A DNA stretch of 64,000 nucleotides, taken from assembly GCA_033002965.1 (NCBI GenBank), contig JAURVB010013248.1:1-64000 (forward strand), in the 5' to 3' direction. This document shows, piece by piece, positions 34,920 through 48,169 of this stretch. The stretch's first letter is position 1. Each line of letters starts with the position of its first letter. Origin of the DNA: Piper betle. Lineage: Eukaryota > Streptophyta > Magnoliopsida > Piperales > Piperaceae. Position numbers and translations under genes: made by a program. A model generated the notes under the pieces. It made no database searches. It was not told the origin of the DNA and saw only the letters and a list, made by a program, of their open reading frames with translations.

Positions 34920-37900
34920 CTATTCCTTTTGCGGTCGCTGAAGTGAGAAGACAGGATTTGAGGCTGCGGCATCAAAATTATCAGAGAACAAGCTCGAGTG
35001 TGCAAAGCCGGGCGGAGGGCTATCTGTGCTGGAAACATCAGCTGGCAAGGAATGCCTAGGCTCATCCTTAGTAATTAAGCTCTTGTAAATTGTCAATGCT
35101 TGGGCAATCATGCTTGAAGGCTCGGCAGTGTTATTGGGAAGCAACAATGTAGTACTCTGCGATCATGGAATGAAAAAATAAATACCTACATTCAACTCTA
35201 GGTGTTAAAACGCTGATGAAAAATTAAAAACATTCCTTTTCACTGTAAAAACTGAAAGGCCATAATAAGCTACCAACCTCTTTTGCAATCTTTGCAAATG
35301 CCTGAATGTACATTTCAGCAACTCTTAAACTTACTGCCTGTATGAAGGTGCATTGAACATTTTTAAGATTAATATTTGAAGGATAAAATCTGAATGACTA
35401 AATGATGAAGCATGTGTATTCATGTTCATTATGATTTCCACATTGTCATATCCCTGCTATAATAACCAAGCATATTATGCAGGAGCAAAGGGGTAGTATG
35501 ACATATTGTGCTAACATGGGAGGAAACGGCCCTTCATATGATATGCCATGAATTCAAAGAAAGCATGATATTCAACTTCAGAAATTATAAAGCATAGATT
35601 GTCACTTCCCACAGCATTTCTGCTTGGTCATATCAAGCTTTTTGATATATAAAAAACATAGAGCAGAATGGGGACAATGGTTAACTGTTGCAATTAAAGA
35701 ACACCATCACTTGGAGTAAGGAAATGAGTATCTCACTTCAGGACCTCCAGCAGCTCTGATGGCATCGGAGACTAATTTGATTGATCTAGCGCTAGCCTCA
35801 GATTTGGTAAGCGTTGCTTCGGCCTCACCTGAAAATATGGGCAAAAATGTTTATAAATGAAAATTTCATGTTAGCAAAGTTCAGCTGTCAAAAAAAGCAG
35901 ATTAGAATCAAAGATATTCAAAAACACCTTTTTCTACCAATATTTCATGTAAGAAAAGTTCAGTAACAAGAAGAAGCAGATTGTATTAGAAGATAGATTA
36001 AATGGGCATCTAAATAGAAAAATTGAACACCTTTTTCTTCTTATACTCTGAAGATATGATGTATCATAATTTTTCAATCATTTAATAAAAAGATTGCGAG
36101 ATCTTATTATCAGTCATGTTTCCTGCTATTTGACAAACAAAGATGAAAAAAACAATAATCCAGAATTTCAAGATTCCTACAGGACATGGATGGCCGAAGA
36201 GTAGCAGAAACCAACTAAACCATTTAAATCAATTGTCACCTTCAGCCTCTAGAATTTGGGCTCGCTTTTTTCTTTCTGCTTCAGCTTGCATTTGCATAGC
36301 AGCTTTCATTCCCTCCGATAAAGATATGTCCTCTGCACAAAATCAAGCTAATGACATTTAGTCAAAAGAAAGAACAAACAGTAACTAAAATTCAGTTACA
36401 CATATCATACTTATTTCATAGCGCAAGCATTTCAGACCCCAATCAGTAGCAGCTGAATTGATCGCTTTCTGCAAATAAATTTTTTTTTACTATCAAAAAG
36501 ATTAATAAGATTCCAAACCACTGATATATTCTCTAGCATTACATGTAATTACATTTTTTACTACATTTACCATAACATGTCTGTTTCATAACAATAAGGG
36601 AAAGATAAGCTCGTAAGTGATCAACGCCATTGTTTAATTCTTAAAAGACGTCATCATATTACCAACAAATCAAACCATTGCATCTTTTAGACATCAAAAG
36701 CCTTACCAGCATCATCATCATATACACCTTAACTATTCCCAATGCATACAGAGTGTGCATTTTTCGTCAGTTGAACCCAATAAAGTTGATGACATATGAC
36801 CAACTGGAACATTTTGCTAATGAATGTCCTTCCTAACATAGTCCTCAAACATGATCAGGACACAGATGAAAGTCAACGTTACAAAAAGTTCCCCCAGTTC
36901 TATCAAAGATGTTAAGAGTTAATGAATAATTTTCAGTCATCCATCCATTGGAAGCGCACAACATCAAAGCAGATGTTATTTTCTCTGGGACAAAAAAGGA
37001 GATGGCTTGAAATCTTCAATTTTTTTATTGGAAGTTAAGAAGGAAAATCAGCAGTTTATCTGCTTTTTGGCTGGCGTCCAATCTAGAATTGTAAATAATA
37101 TAAATCAATCATACACCATAATGCAACTACGTAGCAAAAAACCGTTCTCACAGAAGGTTTTCCTTTCTACAACAATTAACTAGAGTTTATATAGCCAATA
37201 TGCAAACAAACATTAACTAAAAGGCATTGATTGTAGTGCAGAAAGGTAAAGCCACAATAGAATGATAAAAACATAGATTATGGTCAACTAAAAGATAAAT
37301 CATAACACTTGCTTCCATTTTATTCACACAATATTTACATACACATTGATGCACTAAATAGAAAATTCATATTTAACATATCATGTAGTACCAGCCATAT
37401 CATATCGCTAAAATATTTGCCAATTATTTTGGAAGGAGATAAAGATTTAGTTTTCAGAACACAATTAACATGTTGTAAATTTATAGAAATAAAAACAGAC
37501 AGTATACACTAAAGCAAACCTCATAAATCAGGATAGAATAAACATCCCTGAAATCACGCTGTGTTGGCTTACAAGCTGGAAGATGAATTTACAACAAGCA
37601 TTGGACATAGAACCTTCCCTATTTCCATCTAAATGCACTTAAAAGTAAAACAACTAACCACAATATTTTCGTTTAAAGCATCCCTTTCTGCCAGTGACTT
37701 ATCCAAAGTAATCTTTCCCAATTCACTTCTCATGGTTGTCTGTGCCAGTTGAATCACTGCGATAAGAGGGTTCCCCACCCCATACGATGCCAGGACTGGA
37801 TCAATAATCTGGTCAATTTGAACCACATTAAATTTTAACCACCAACAATTATACACACATAATGTAAAATTAGAATACAATTATGATTGCAAACCTTGAC

Positions 37901-40578
37901 ATACAAAACACCATTGATTGCAATGGTGACATTATCCTTCGTAATAGCTGATTGCTCATCTATGAGAATTGTCTCCTCCTTCAGTGAATGTACATACGCA
38001 ATTTTGTCGACAAATGGGACTAGAAAGTGTATGCCACCAGAGTCCAGAGTTTTCAAATACCTCCCAAATCTCTCTATCACATAAGCAGTGTTCTGAGGAA
38101 CTACCCTGATTCCCCAGTTAACTGGTGGATTAGGTTCATACCTGTAGAGGAGGAAACGCCATTAGACACAATCTATGAAACCCATGAAACACCCTTTCAT
38201 GAAATAAGAATAGCAAAAGCTGTAGAGAAATTGATTCGTGAAATAAAAATAGCAAAAGCTGTAGAGAAATTGATTAGCTTCAAATGCAAAATGAAACCAA
38301 TGGTTCTTCAAAATCATCAAATCAAACCAGACATCATAAAAGCACTGCACACTATGATTCACAACAAACATTCAAATGCATCACCTAATTTCCATAAGCA
38401 AGACTATATCATGACCCAAAAAGTCAAATGCAGTGAACCGTTCTTCAAAATCATCATCTAACAATAGAACAAGACATAATAAAAGCGATCATTACACAAC
38501 ACCCATACCATTATACTAAAATAACCATTCAAATGTATTACCTAATTCACATCATAGCCCCAAATCCCAAATGCAATCAAGTAGACAGAAAGGATGCATT
38601 CAAAAAGTTGAGAGCTTCAATGCTAATAGTCGGATATGTAGAAAAATGCTAAGGAGTAGTTATTGCAGGCAGTGAGCTTGTCATGATAGTTCAATGGCGT
38701 AAATGCCAAAGATGTAGGGGACATGCCAAAGTGATATATAGAAGTATTAGAGAAAAATAAAAAATGGATTATGAATTTGTCTACTTTTCACACTTTCTGC
38801 TGTCTCTCTCCATTTTCGATTTATTCCAATAAGCAAGGCTCTTCATAACTTCAAATGTCGATTGCAATGAAAAATTCTTACAAATCACCACAAAACCATA
38901 AACCCAGATATCTTTAAAAAAACATTTCACAACATGCAGACTATTATTGACAGAAAAATCTTCAAAAAGGGGATGATTTATAAAAATCACTCAATTTGCA
39001 ATACAAGGACCTGATTCCCATAAGAGAAGCCATGTCAAAGACTCAAATATAAAATTTAATGACGGATACAAGGGGACTAGATGGAGAGCTAGAATGTTAA
39101 GAGTTGTATCCTCCTAATTACTAGAAGCAAGGCCAAATCACGGCCTCAAATATGCCCAAATGGAACCAACAATTCTTCAAATCATCACACATAACAAATA
39201 GAACCGGATACATGAAAGCAAGCTTTACATGACATCCGTACTATAATCAAGACCAAACATTCACACATTTCACCTGATTCTGTAGCCAGGGCCAAATCGT
39301 AGCCTCAAATGCCAAAATGAAACCACAAATCTTCAAAATCATCATATAACAATAGAACCAGGAATCATAAGAGCAAACATCACACGATATCTGCACTATA
39401 ATCTCCAACAAACATTCAAATGTATCACCTAAAAACAGGGCCAAAAGATAGCCCAAAGTTCACTTAAAACACATCACATAACAACAGAACCAGACATCAC
39501 AAACTCAAATATTATACAAAGTCCACAGAATAATCTGCAACAGTACATTCAAATGTATCACCAACTTCCTAAAGGCAGAGTCATTATCATGGCCCCAAAT
39601 GCCAGATGCAACTAGCAACCATTCCAAACCATCAACTAGCCATGTAACTACACATCATAAAAGTAATCATTACACAGCATCCACCCTATAATCATACAAC
39701 AAAACCTTCAAAAGTATCACCTAATCCCAACAACCAGGGAGAAACAACAATCCCAAATCCCAAATGCTATCAACCATTATTCAAAAACATCAGACAACAA
39801 TATTAACCACCATACACACCATAATCAACAAAAAAACATTCAAATGTATCACTTAAGTCCCTCACCCACGGCCAAAATCACAGGCCCGAACCCCAAACGC
39901 AACCAAGCATTCACCAAAATCATCACAACAATATTAACCAACATCTTCACCATAATCTAACACAAAAAATTCAAAAATATCACCCTACTCCCTCAACATC
40001 AGCCAAAATCATAATCCCGAACCCCCAATGCACCCAAACCCTCACATAACCATACAACCACAAAAGCAATCATTACACAACATCTACACTGCAATCTACA
40101 ACAAAACATTCAAATGTATCACCTAATCCCCACAAGCAGGTGGGGATCATAACCCCAAACCCCAAAAGCAACCAAACCTTCACATAACCCTACACCACAA
40201 AAGCGATGATTGCACAACATCCACACCATCATCTACAGCAAGACACTCAAAAAACATCCCCCAATCCCCACAACCAGCTCCAAATCTCAACCCCAAACCC
40301 CAAATGCAACCAACCATCCTACAAACCCACCACACAACCATAAAACCATCCACCACAAAAGCAATAATTGCATGGCATCCGCACCACAATCTACAACCAA
40401 TAAAAAGAAAAGAAACAAAAAAACGAATGGCAAGAGGAAGGGCGCATTGCGGGGACCTGAAGAAGGAGTCGTCATGGCGGCGGTTGGTCCGGAGGTGGCG
40501 GACGGGGACGGCGGAGGCGGCATAGGAGGCGGGGAGGAGGCTGGGGCGGAGGCGGGATAGGGCGCGGAGGGCGGCCAT
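34920..40578 (-). CDS. Mitochondrial stomatin-like protein (SPFH/band-7 family)
   Basis: Eight exons, all GT/AG: 40578-40457, 38141-37895, 37808-37659, 36468-36411, 36332-36240, 35828-35737, 35337-35278, 35156-34920. Joined, 352 aa without a break, phases consistent at every junction. The N-terminus [20 protein letters not shown] is an Arg-rich, acid-free mitochondrial presequence. The SPFH domain spans ~55-215 ([60 protein letters not shown]). An Ala/Glu-rich coiled coil follows ([18 protein letters not shown]), then a Ser/Pro tail. The family forms membrane microdomain scaffolds in the inner mitochondrial membrane; plant SLP1/SLP2 associate with respiratory supercomplexes. A decayed paralogue lies 0.9 kb downstream. 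Intron 1 (2.3 kb) is largely tandem repeats. Confidence 0.93.
38350..40420. repeat. Degenerate 130-160-bp tandem repeat in stomatin-like intron 1
   Basis: A phrase close to TTCAAATGTATCACCTAATC recurs at about 38371, 38529, 39258, 39418, 39549, 39709, 39840, 39971 and 40109. Between copies are CACAACATC.ACACTATAATC, ACCATACAACCA and CCCAAATGCAACC. Spacing is about 131-160 bp. The middle (38660-39240) is more diverged. It fills most of the 2315-bp intron. Confidence 0.85.
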
Positions 40579-40599
40579 TTGGATTCCACTAAAACCGAA

Positions 40600-42210
40600 C
40601 CGAACGCCACCTGACTTAACGAGATGATTTGGTTAATCAAATAGAGACTAAATCATAATGGTTAACTAAGTCTACCAAATTGAACTAATTTGGTTTAGTT
40701 TGATTTTAACTGAACTTCAACCAAACTAACTGAAATTATAAGTGATCGTTCACTCTTCAGGGTTGGGTCTAGTTATTTTTTAATTTTATTTATGAAATGA
40801 ATATTTGTTAATATATATTTAGGAGTTGATTATATAAAGTTTTAGTTTAGAACTTGATTATTTTATTTTATGATATTTTATTCTATTTTTTTAATATTTT
40901 TTACGATGTATTTCGTAATATTAACTCGAGTCGAGAGATGAATTAAATTTTTATTACAAAATTACCACTTAATAAGACATCCGCCATTCCAAATTCTAAA
41001 CTACCACTTAATAAGAGGTCAGCCATTCCGAATTCTGGGAGGACAACATTGTGCGGTTTTTACACATGACTTGATGAATGCATGAAAAAAAAGTTTATCA
41101 AAATATATAAGATTATACAATTTTTTTAAATATAGAGTGGATTGCAAAATTAATTTAAAGTCGTATATCGAGTTATGATGTATTATTTATTAATTTTTGG
41201 TGGGTTATTAGGTTTAGGGCATGTTATTCGAGTTAGAACTCGATTATTTTAGTTTATGATATTTTACTCTCTTTTATTAAAATGTATTTTGTAATATTGA
41301 CTCGTGTCAAAATTGAGTCAACATTTATTACGAAAATACCCTGAAAATTTTTCTTTTATTTCTTCCCTTGCCCACTGATAGCTCTTCCCCTATTCAACCC
41401 CCTCCTCCCCCTATTTTGCCATGCCAAGCCATCGCCAGTCGCCCAATAGCCAGCATTGTCACCAGGAGGGGGAGGGGAAGCTCCACCAAGGAGGGGGAGT
41501 TGGGGGAAAGCGTGGCCGGCAGACTCTTGAAGGGGTATATATGTATGTATGAATGTATGTGTAGGGTTGTAAATTTAAAAAAAATGGTACACCTATATCC
41601 AAATCTAGACTTTTGATATTCTTGGGGTTGGAACTTTTTTGAAATCTTTTGACATGTGCATGCATATAATACAATAACCTAGGTCTTCTTTGAAAAATTT
41701 CTCGGTGCACCTGCCCTAGGTATGCCGTCAACTTACCATATCATGAATGATGCATATGTATAATATTTACTCATAATCATCATTACCATAATGTTATCAC
41801 TGCATTAGTGCTATAGAAGGTTCCTATTTTTAGTCACCAACTCAACTAATCGGTAGTAGTTAGGACGGCCTACAAAGGAATGGTGTACCTAAAATTTTTT
41901 TCCATAAAATAGGACTTCTTCCTTGCTCTATATAGTTATCCAACCAAAATCAAAGATCGTTCAGCTTGCTTTTTTTTTTAAAAAACAAAACGGAGTACAT
42001 TTTGCTCTCAACATCAATAGACAGTGAGAATGATAGAAAAATTTAGATATAAAAACAATTATACGTAGGATTGAGGATTTGCTGTATTTCACATATACAA
42101 GAAAACAATGGATTATGCTTTGCTATTTAGTTTTCTTCACCTCATATGCATTCATCTTTGTACAGGGGTGGTGATGATCACTGCATACAAAACCATGAAT
42201 GCTATTCATG
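40600..42210. other. Intergenic with palindrome-family relics
   Basis: The stomatin-like promoter side lies just above 40578. Near 40920-40970 and 41292-41340 are motifs such as TTCGTAATATTAACTCGAG and GTAATATTGACTCGTGTC with inverted partners ending ATTACGAAA. They are followed by a C-rich block (41360-41520), the same combination as at 59-62.7 kb. No supported gene. Confidence 0.55.
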
Positions 42211-44024
42211 TTAGCATTCCTCTTCATCTACAATCTCTTTCCCACTGGCCACAAGGTTGTTTTTGCTCTTGCCCCATAGCACACAATAAAGTCCAACTAC
42301 TATCAGTAGAGCACCAATTAAACTACAAGGAAGAAGCACAACCACATTGTTATTGATAAGATAAATTAAAAAGACAAAGAATAAACTACAATATATGAAA
42401 CTTCAACAAGAGCATATGGCATATGCATGATATTATATGCCAAATAGATATTTGCCCATATTTAGCTTGCACAGTAAATGTCATTTGTTTCCTCTAGTTC
42501 ACAAGATGTTGGTATTACTTCTAGTTGATCAAAAGAAAAATTCAAGCTTTCATGAACATTCTTTTTTTCATTAAATGATGGCAAGAATAATTTATTTTCT
42601 GACCTGGCCAAGTGGATTTGATCGGCAAAAACAAGAGCGGAGAAGATGGAAACAATTACAAGAAGCAATGGAGTAAACATGGCAGCAAACACGGGCTCAC
42701 CTATGCACCACATTTGCAGGTAGTAAACGAGGCCTGATATTACAGTCCCCTGCAAGAGCCATTCTTAATATTAGTTCCCATTGAACAAACAACATATGTT
42801 CTATCCTATCAATGAAAACAAATGAAAGATAAATTGTAGAATATATGTGGTATTGATACACAATATATGATGGTCCAGAGCTGCAAGTTTCAAGAAAGTT
42901 TCCAAGTGGTACCGTTCCTTTAAAAAATCAAGGTCAGAACAGATGATTGAATGGTTGCACACAAACATATTATTGTGTTTATTGATAGCAGAGCTGGGTA
43001 GACCTCATAAACCATGGCCTGAATTGTTAAATATAGAAAAAACCCAAATGAGCATGTCATGGTGAAGAGGAAAAGAGTTTGTCAATATGAACAACAAAAC
43101 TTTCTCTGCATTTGTTCACTCCAGGAATTTACAGAGCAATGTCAGTTGTGGATAATCAAATTGATCAACAGCAAACATGAAACATCAGTACAGACAGGGA
43201 TTAAAGAACAACTAATTATGTAGGTGGTGCATGACAAATTAATCATAGAATTTAGTGATGATATTAGTTAAAGAGTAGAGTAAAATCTGGAGGATGAGCC
43301 AAGCACAGTATCCAGCCAAGATGAGAACAATGCCTTTGATCCAATCACCTATGTGATGCACTCCTCCTGATGTTCCATGGACAGTCATATTGGATATCAA
43401 TCAGAGGCCGCCTTACTATCCCTTTAAACAAATAGCCTTTCCACAATGTGAATATTAGTGCTCCACCAAGACAGATGATTGTGCTCACCACCTTTGCTCT
43501 CCCTTTCCAGGTTTTGATGCTCACCTTCTCCATCCTGAAATAGGATTTCAGAGCATTTAACCATATAGAAAGATGGTTCAAATAGAGTTCCATAATTGCA
43601 AAAACCTCACTTCAAGAGAATAGCCATTAGAAATGTTAAAGCTGGAACAACATGGGACATGGCAGAGGCCACAGTAGCGGAGGTGTAATCTAGCCCAGTG
43701 CAATAGAGAGCTTGATGGATTACTGTTCCACGTGTAGCAAGGAAGAAAATCTTCACCAGAACATAAAATGACAGATATCTAATATGATTCTAACATGTTT
43801 GCATACATATTGCAAAACAAGGAAAAGGAAAGGATGTGGTTACCTTTCAAGAGTGTAAGCAAGAGGGCAAAAATGAGCAGTGCAAAGAGATGTCTATACA
43901 TGATGAATACAAAGTTGGTTAGTCGTCTTTGAATGGCTGTTTTGATTAGTATGTCTGATCCTCCACATGCACACTGGATGATCACTATGGAAACATAGTA
44001 TTTGCAAGATTTTATGACTCCCAT
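42211..44024 (-). pseudogene. WAT1-related/UMAMIT (EamA) transporter pseudogene
   Basis: Exon-like blocks follow the order of the intact gene at 54133-56292. Exon 1 from 44024 (MYRHLFALLIFALLLTLLK). Exon 3 at about 43755-43610 (LDYTSATVASAMSHVVPAL). Exon 4 at about 43525-43260 (STIICLGGALIFTLWKGY). Exon 5 at about 43015-42870 (AMVYEVYPALLSINTIICL). Exon 6 at 42753-42605 (YYLQMWCIGEPVFAAMF). Exon 7 ending TAA at 42211-42213 (VVGLYCVLWGKSK). Lesions: a frameshift in exon 4 near 43390, two in-frame stops in exon 5 near 42935 and 42895, residues missing in the exon 6 EKGPVF motif, and no convincing exon 2. The family exports amino acids or related solutes; this copy should be inactive. Confidence 0.87.
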
Positions 44025-46136
44025 GTCAAAGTTGATCTTAGCTAGAACTGTGCTAGCTTTGGCTTACATATTATGGATGGAGATGAATCAATGCTTCTCT
44101 TTTTGAATCAAATTCTTTAAGGGAAGTGAGTGAGTTTCATGTTCATGAAAGCAATATGACACACAAGCCGCACTTTGGATTGTTTTTTTTTTGGTTGCTA
44201 ATGTTCCATGCACTTATATATTTATTCTTTTTTTTCCAAGGCACTTTAATATCATTTTCTTCTAACCCACAAATAGTTTTTTTTTGGCATTATTCTTTGA
44301 TCGTCATGTTGTACAATTATTCATTTATGCTTATATTCTATGAAGGATTCCCATGAACATTGTAAGAGAACAACTACAAGAATATATGTCACTAACCAAA
44401 CTGAAAATCGTCCATTTGGCTCTATTAAGATTTAAGAAGCCCCACCACGAGAGAGGATCCAGTATAACGAAAATTATATTAGCATTCACCATAAATGATT
44501 GTAGAAAAAATGGATTATGACGAGTATTTCTAAGTTTCATGGTTGTAAATATTATGTGTAAGTATAGTTCGGTGAAAACCAAAAACCAAACCAAAATTGA
44601 ACCAAATTATCAATTCAATTTGATTCGAAACTAATTTGGTTCTTCGATAATTCAGTTACCAATTGAAAATTTTCAGTTCGACATTGAAAAAACAAATTTT
44701 TAAAAATTCTTCATTCTATTAAGTGGTAAAGTGTATATAATCTTTTATTTTGTTAAGATATTACGCCCGATTTAACTTAATTCATAGTAGATCTCAAACT
44801 CAAAATTAAGCTACTGCGGATGATCTCACTAAAATTGATGAGACAATATGATAGCCAATTCTTTTAATAAATTTCAGCCTCATTTATGAAACAAAAATTG
44901 AGCTAACTGACCTGGCTTGGGTAACTATTAGTCACATTGATTTAAAGATAAATCAATACAATACAATTTAATAACCATGTAAAAACACATAGTCAACATT
45001 AAAATCATACCTGCCATGATAACCACTTATAATTACGAAGGTATTATTCAAGCGATTAGCTTGCACTTTCAGCCTAATAATATTTTGCATGCCTCACTGG
45101 TATAGCCACTATGGGTATTCATAATACCCTATCCCTATTATTTCCTCCAAACCTAAATAGTTTCCCTACGCTAGAAAATCAAAACCTAGAAGAACATGAC
45201 TTTGGGGAAAGCACTGGCTATACCTCCCTACGTAACTATTCCAATTTAACATGTTCCCCGTCCTAAAGACCATAACTTTGTTTGTCAAAAGATAAATAGT
45301 AATAGTGCCCCATATTATCAAAAGGTAAATAATAGTAGTGTTATAATTCAAATCACACAATTCATTTTTATTTACAATAAAAATATTTATCACATCAATC
45401 AATCAAACTTAGTATGTTGTACTAATAATAATTAATTTTAAGTAATTAGATCAAAGTTAATTATACCTCAAGTCATCGGCAATCAGCGACGATTAGAGTC
45501 TGTCGTGTGGTTCGAGACTCGAATTTGACACCCGACAGTCGCCCGAAGTCTGATTGGGTCGGCTTGTCTGATAGGCCTTGGCCGGCTTTGGCGACGGCAT
45601 TAGGTGTGGGGGAAAAGTTGGTTAGGCTGAGGGGAAGGGCGTCGGCGTCATGGCAGTAGTGGAGCGGCGCAGTCGACGGCAAATCGGCGCGGCATGGAGG
45701 CGTCGTGGAGGCTGGGCGGCTACCAGGAAAGCTAGGTTAGCAAGGCAACGACTCGGCGGTGGTCAGTGGCATCGATCGGAGGCGGTGTGGCAACTAAAGG
45801 GGGAGTCGATGTGGAAATCATTACATTTTGAAATCAATTAATTTTTTTTTCTTTAACTTTTGAAACCAACCATTTTAACCAATAAATCTCCCCGTTAGTT
45901 TTAAAAATCCTTTGTTTTAAAAACTTAGCTACGATCATTGAGTTTACCATGTGATTGTTAATATGTATACTCATAGCTGACTCGGTTCTATAAGATACAT
46001 ATTTAAATCAAAAGGCCGGGAACAATTAAAAATTAGAATGTTGTCCATGTAGGTTAGTTATTCATAACATGCCTATAACGTAGGAACTCGGGTAAAGTTC
46101 TATATCGTCTCAAGCATTAGCCATTTAAGGTGCTGT
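44025..46136. other. Intergenic with a GC-rich island at 45470-45810
   Basis: Mostly AT-rich. At about 44565-44690 a patch of AAACCAAAC/TTTGGTTC-type repeats resembles a decayed MITE. The island at 45470-45810 (GTCGGCG, GGCGTCG motifs, ORFs on both strands) resembles the GC-rich block at 7870-8310 in style; no protein family recognised. Confidence 0.5.
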
Positions 46137-46144
46137 GTTCCAAG

Positions 46145-46466
46145 TAGGAGCGAGCGAGCCGAGCTCAACATGTGTTCGAACTCGGCTCGAATAGTTCGAA
46201 ACTCGTTCGAACTCGACTCGAGATCGTACGAGTTTTGGACATACATGCTCGAGTTCGACTCAAATATCTTTTATGTGTTCGAGCTCGACTCGAGCTTGAA
46301 TATACTTAAATTGTTTATTTTTGTGGAGCTCGAAACCAGCTCGATTAAAGTCAAGAGTACCTCACTTAAAAAAAATGAGGCCAATGTAGTTTGAACCCAC
46401 AACCTTGAAGTCATCAAAGTGAATACTTACCATCTCAACTATCTTACTTCTTTGTTATTATATTTC

Positions 46467-46497
<31 letters not shown>

Positions 46498-46728
46498 ATA
46501 TAATATAAAGACTATATTATTATATTATTTTGATCGAGTCGAGTTCGAGTTACAACCGAGTCGAGTCGAGTCGAACACAACCTTGCTCAAGCTCGGCTCG
46601 TAAGATTCGAGTTCGAGTCGAGTTCGAGTCGAGTTCGAGTCGAGCATTTAAATGTCGAGTTTCGAGTCGAGTCAAGCCGAGCCGAATGCTAAATGCTCAC
46701 GAGCTGGCTCGCTCAATTAGCAACCCTA
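46145..46728. mobile_element. hAT-type GAGCTCGA element with tRNA-like module, near complete
   Basis: The 584-bp element starts TAGGAGCGAGCGAGCCGAGC and ends GCTCAATTAGCAACCCTA. Flanks GTTCCAAG (46137-46144) and GCTCCAAG (46729-46736) give an 8-bp target duplication with one mismatch. Layout: GAGCTCGA-rich left zone, minus-strand B-box/A-box module (46387-46441), (TA)n near 46470-46490, GAGTCGAG-rich right zone. It codes for no transposase. It is the best-preserved reference copy of the family in this window. Confidence 0.85.
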
Positions 46729-46924
46729 GCTCCAAGCAATCCATAGGCATGAACAAGTTTGAGATTTGTTTAACCCTCACTCCTAATTGACACCCTCATG
46801 TATTATACACTTGCAAGTTCATGTCTAATGAGGAAGTTAAATCTAAGATAACGTGTGAGGTTAGTACCATAAAATAAGGTTATCAATCGTTGAACATACA
46901 AAACAAATTTGTATTCCAGCCAAA

Positions 46925-47269
46925 CAAGGGTGTAAAGTTGAGCCAGGATATTTTTGAATTCGATATTATTTTTGACAACCATATTTGAGTTTTTTTAGTG
47001 TTTAATGAACTTTGATTTATTATGGGTTGAGTAGCTCGTCCAAAATTTATGGTATTTGGCTTGGTTTGTGTTCGGTTAGTTGTGTTTTCAAGTTGAGCGA
47101 ATATTTGTGTTTGGCTCGTATTCGACTTATATATGATCAAAATTTTCCTTTTAAGACCATATAAGTTCAAATAATATTGATGAGCCGAATATTTTTTTAA
47201 ATTTGAATACATCGACTTCGAGCCGAACGTAAAATACTCGCGAGCATATTTGGCTTATTTACACCCTTA
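46925..47269. mobile_element. hAT-type MITE with exact target duplication
   Basis: The 345-bp element has ends CAAGGGTGTAAA and TTTACACCCTTA. It is flanked by identical CAGCCAAA on both sides (46917-46924 and 47270-47277). The interior is AT-rich with TTCGAGCCGAACG and CGCGAGCATATTTGGC motifs shared with 14377-14879. Non-coding. Confidence 0.9.
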
Positions 47270-47277
47270 CAGCCAAA

Positions 47278-48077
47278 CACCCTTTCAATAAGAACTTCAT
47301 GCTACTTCAGCATTTCTACGATGTAGTGATATTTTTCATTAATATAACTAGGCTTTAAGTGGCACTTTAGATCTTTTGTAATAGTAATAACTAAATTACG
47401 TCACACATTACCACAATAGGCCTTTTCTACACAATGAACCACTGGTAAATGCCTTAAGCACAACATTATTAATTAAGGTGGCCGGACAATAAATAGGATT
47501 GGACAAACCCATAATCCAACCAATAATCCTTCTCTTCCATCGTTCTACCTCACAAGGGTTTTGGCCTGTTTGTTTGAATATCCTCCACTGTTTAGGAGGT
47601 TATAGTTCAATCCTCAACCAGAGGGGACTCTTAAGAAAGAGTTAGTAAAATTGACAATCTCAATTCTACGTATAAATCTGAATTGTAAATTTATATTAAG
47701 GGATTAGTGAGATGAGTTTTTTATGAATAAATCATATCCACATAATTTTTATACAATTCACAATCTGACTTAAAAAACTATAAGCCGGTTAATCAAAGTA
47801 TACAACTTCTATCCATGTAAATTTGATTTACATGCTTCTGGGCCTAAACCGAAAAGGATGAAATAGATTCAGAATAGATTTACAACTTAAATTTACTAAT
47901 AAGTATAATCTTATTTATAATAGATTAACGATGAATTACTATTTATGCCGTAGATTTACTTAAAATAAAAAAAGGAAAAAATCGGCCACATCATCAGTTA
48001 CCATGGTTTGACAACGAACACTTAACCGGGCCGGACGGCAAACCCGCGGACCCGTCCAACAACCCTTCTCCTCTCGC
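47278..48077. other. Upstream region of RPL9
   Basis: AT-rich intergenic sequence with no repeats recognised; becomes GC-rich from about 48010. Confidence 0.5.
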
Positions 48078-48102
48078 TTTAAATACCTTCTTCTAGGGTT
48101 TT
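48078..48102 (+). promoter_or_regulatory. RPL9 core promoter: TATA-like box and telo-box
   Basis: TTTAAATA at 48078-48085, then TCTAGGGTTTT at 48092-48102. The AGGGTTT telo-box near the transcription start is characteristic of plant ribosomal protein genes. The ATG follows at 48170. Confidence 0.65.
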
Positions 48103-48169
48103 GCTCGCGACCCGCCCTCACCCCCCACCACCGCCGCCCCAATTCGCCGGCGACCACCGATCGGCGAAG

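Noticed and set aside
40180..40457. ORF continuing past the stomatin-like exon 1
   Set aside because: It reads through the donor CAG/GTCCCC into intron sequence; splicing there restores exact homology and phase with exon 2.
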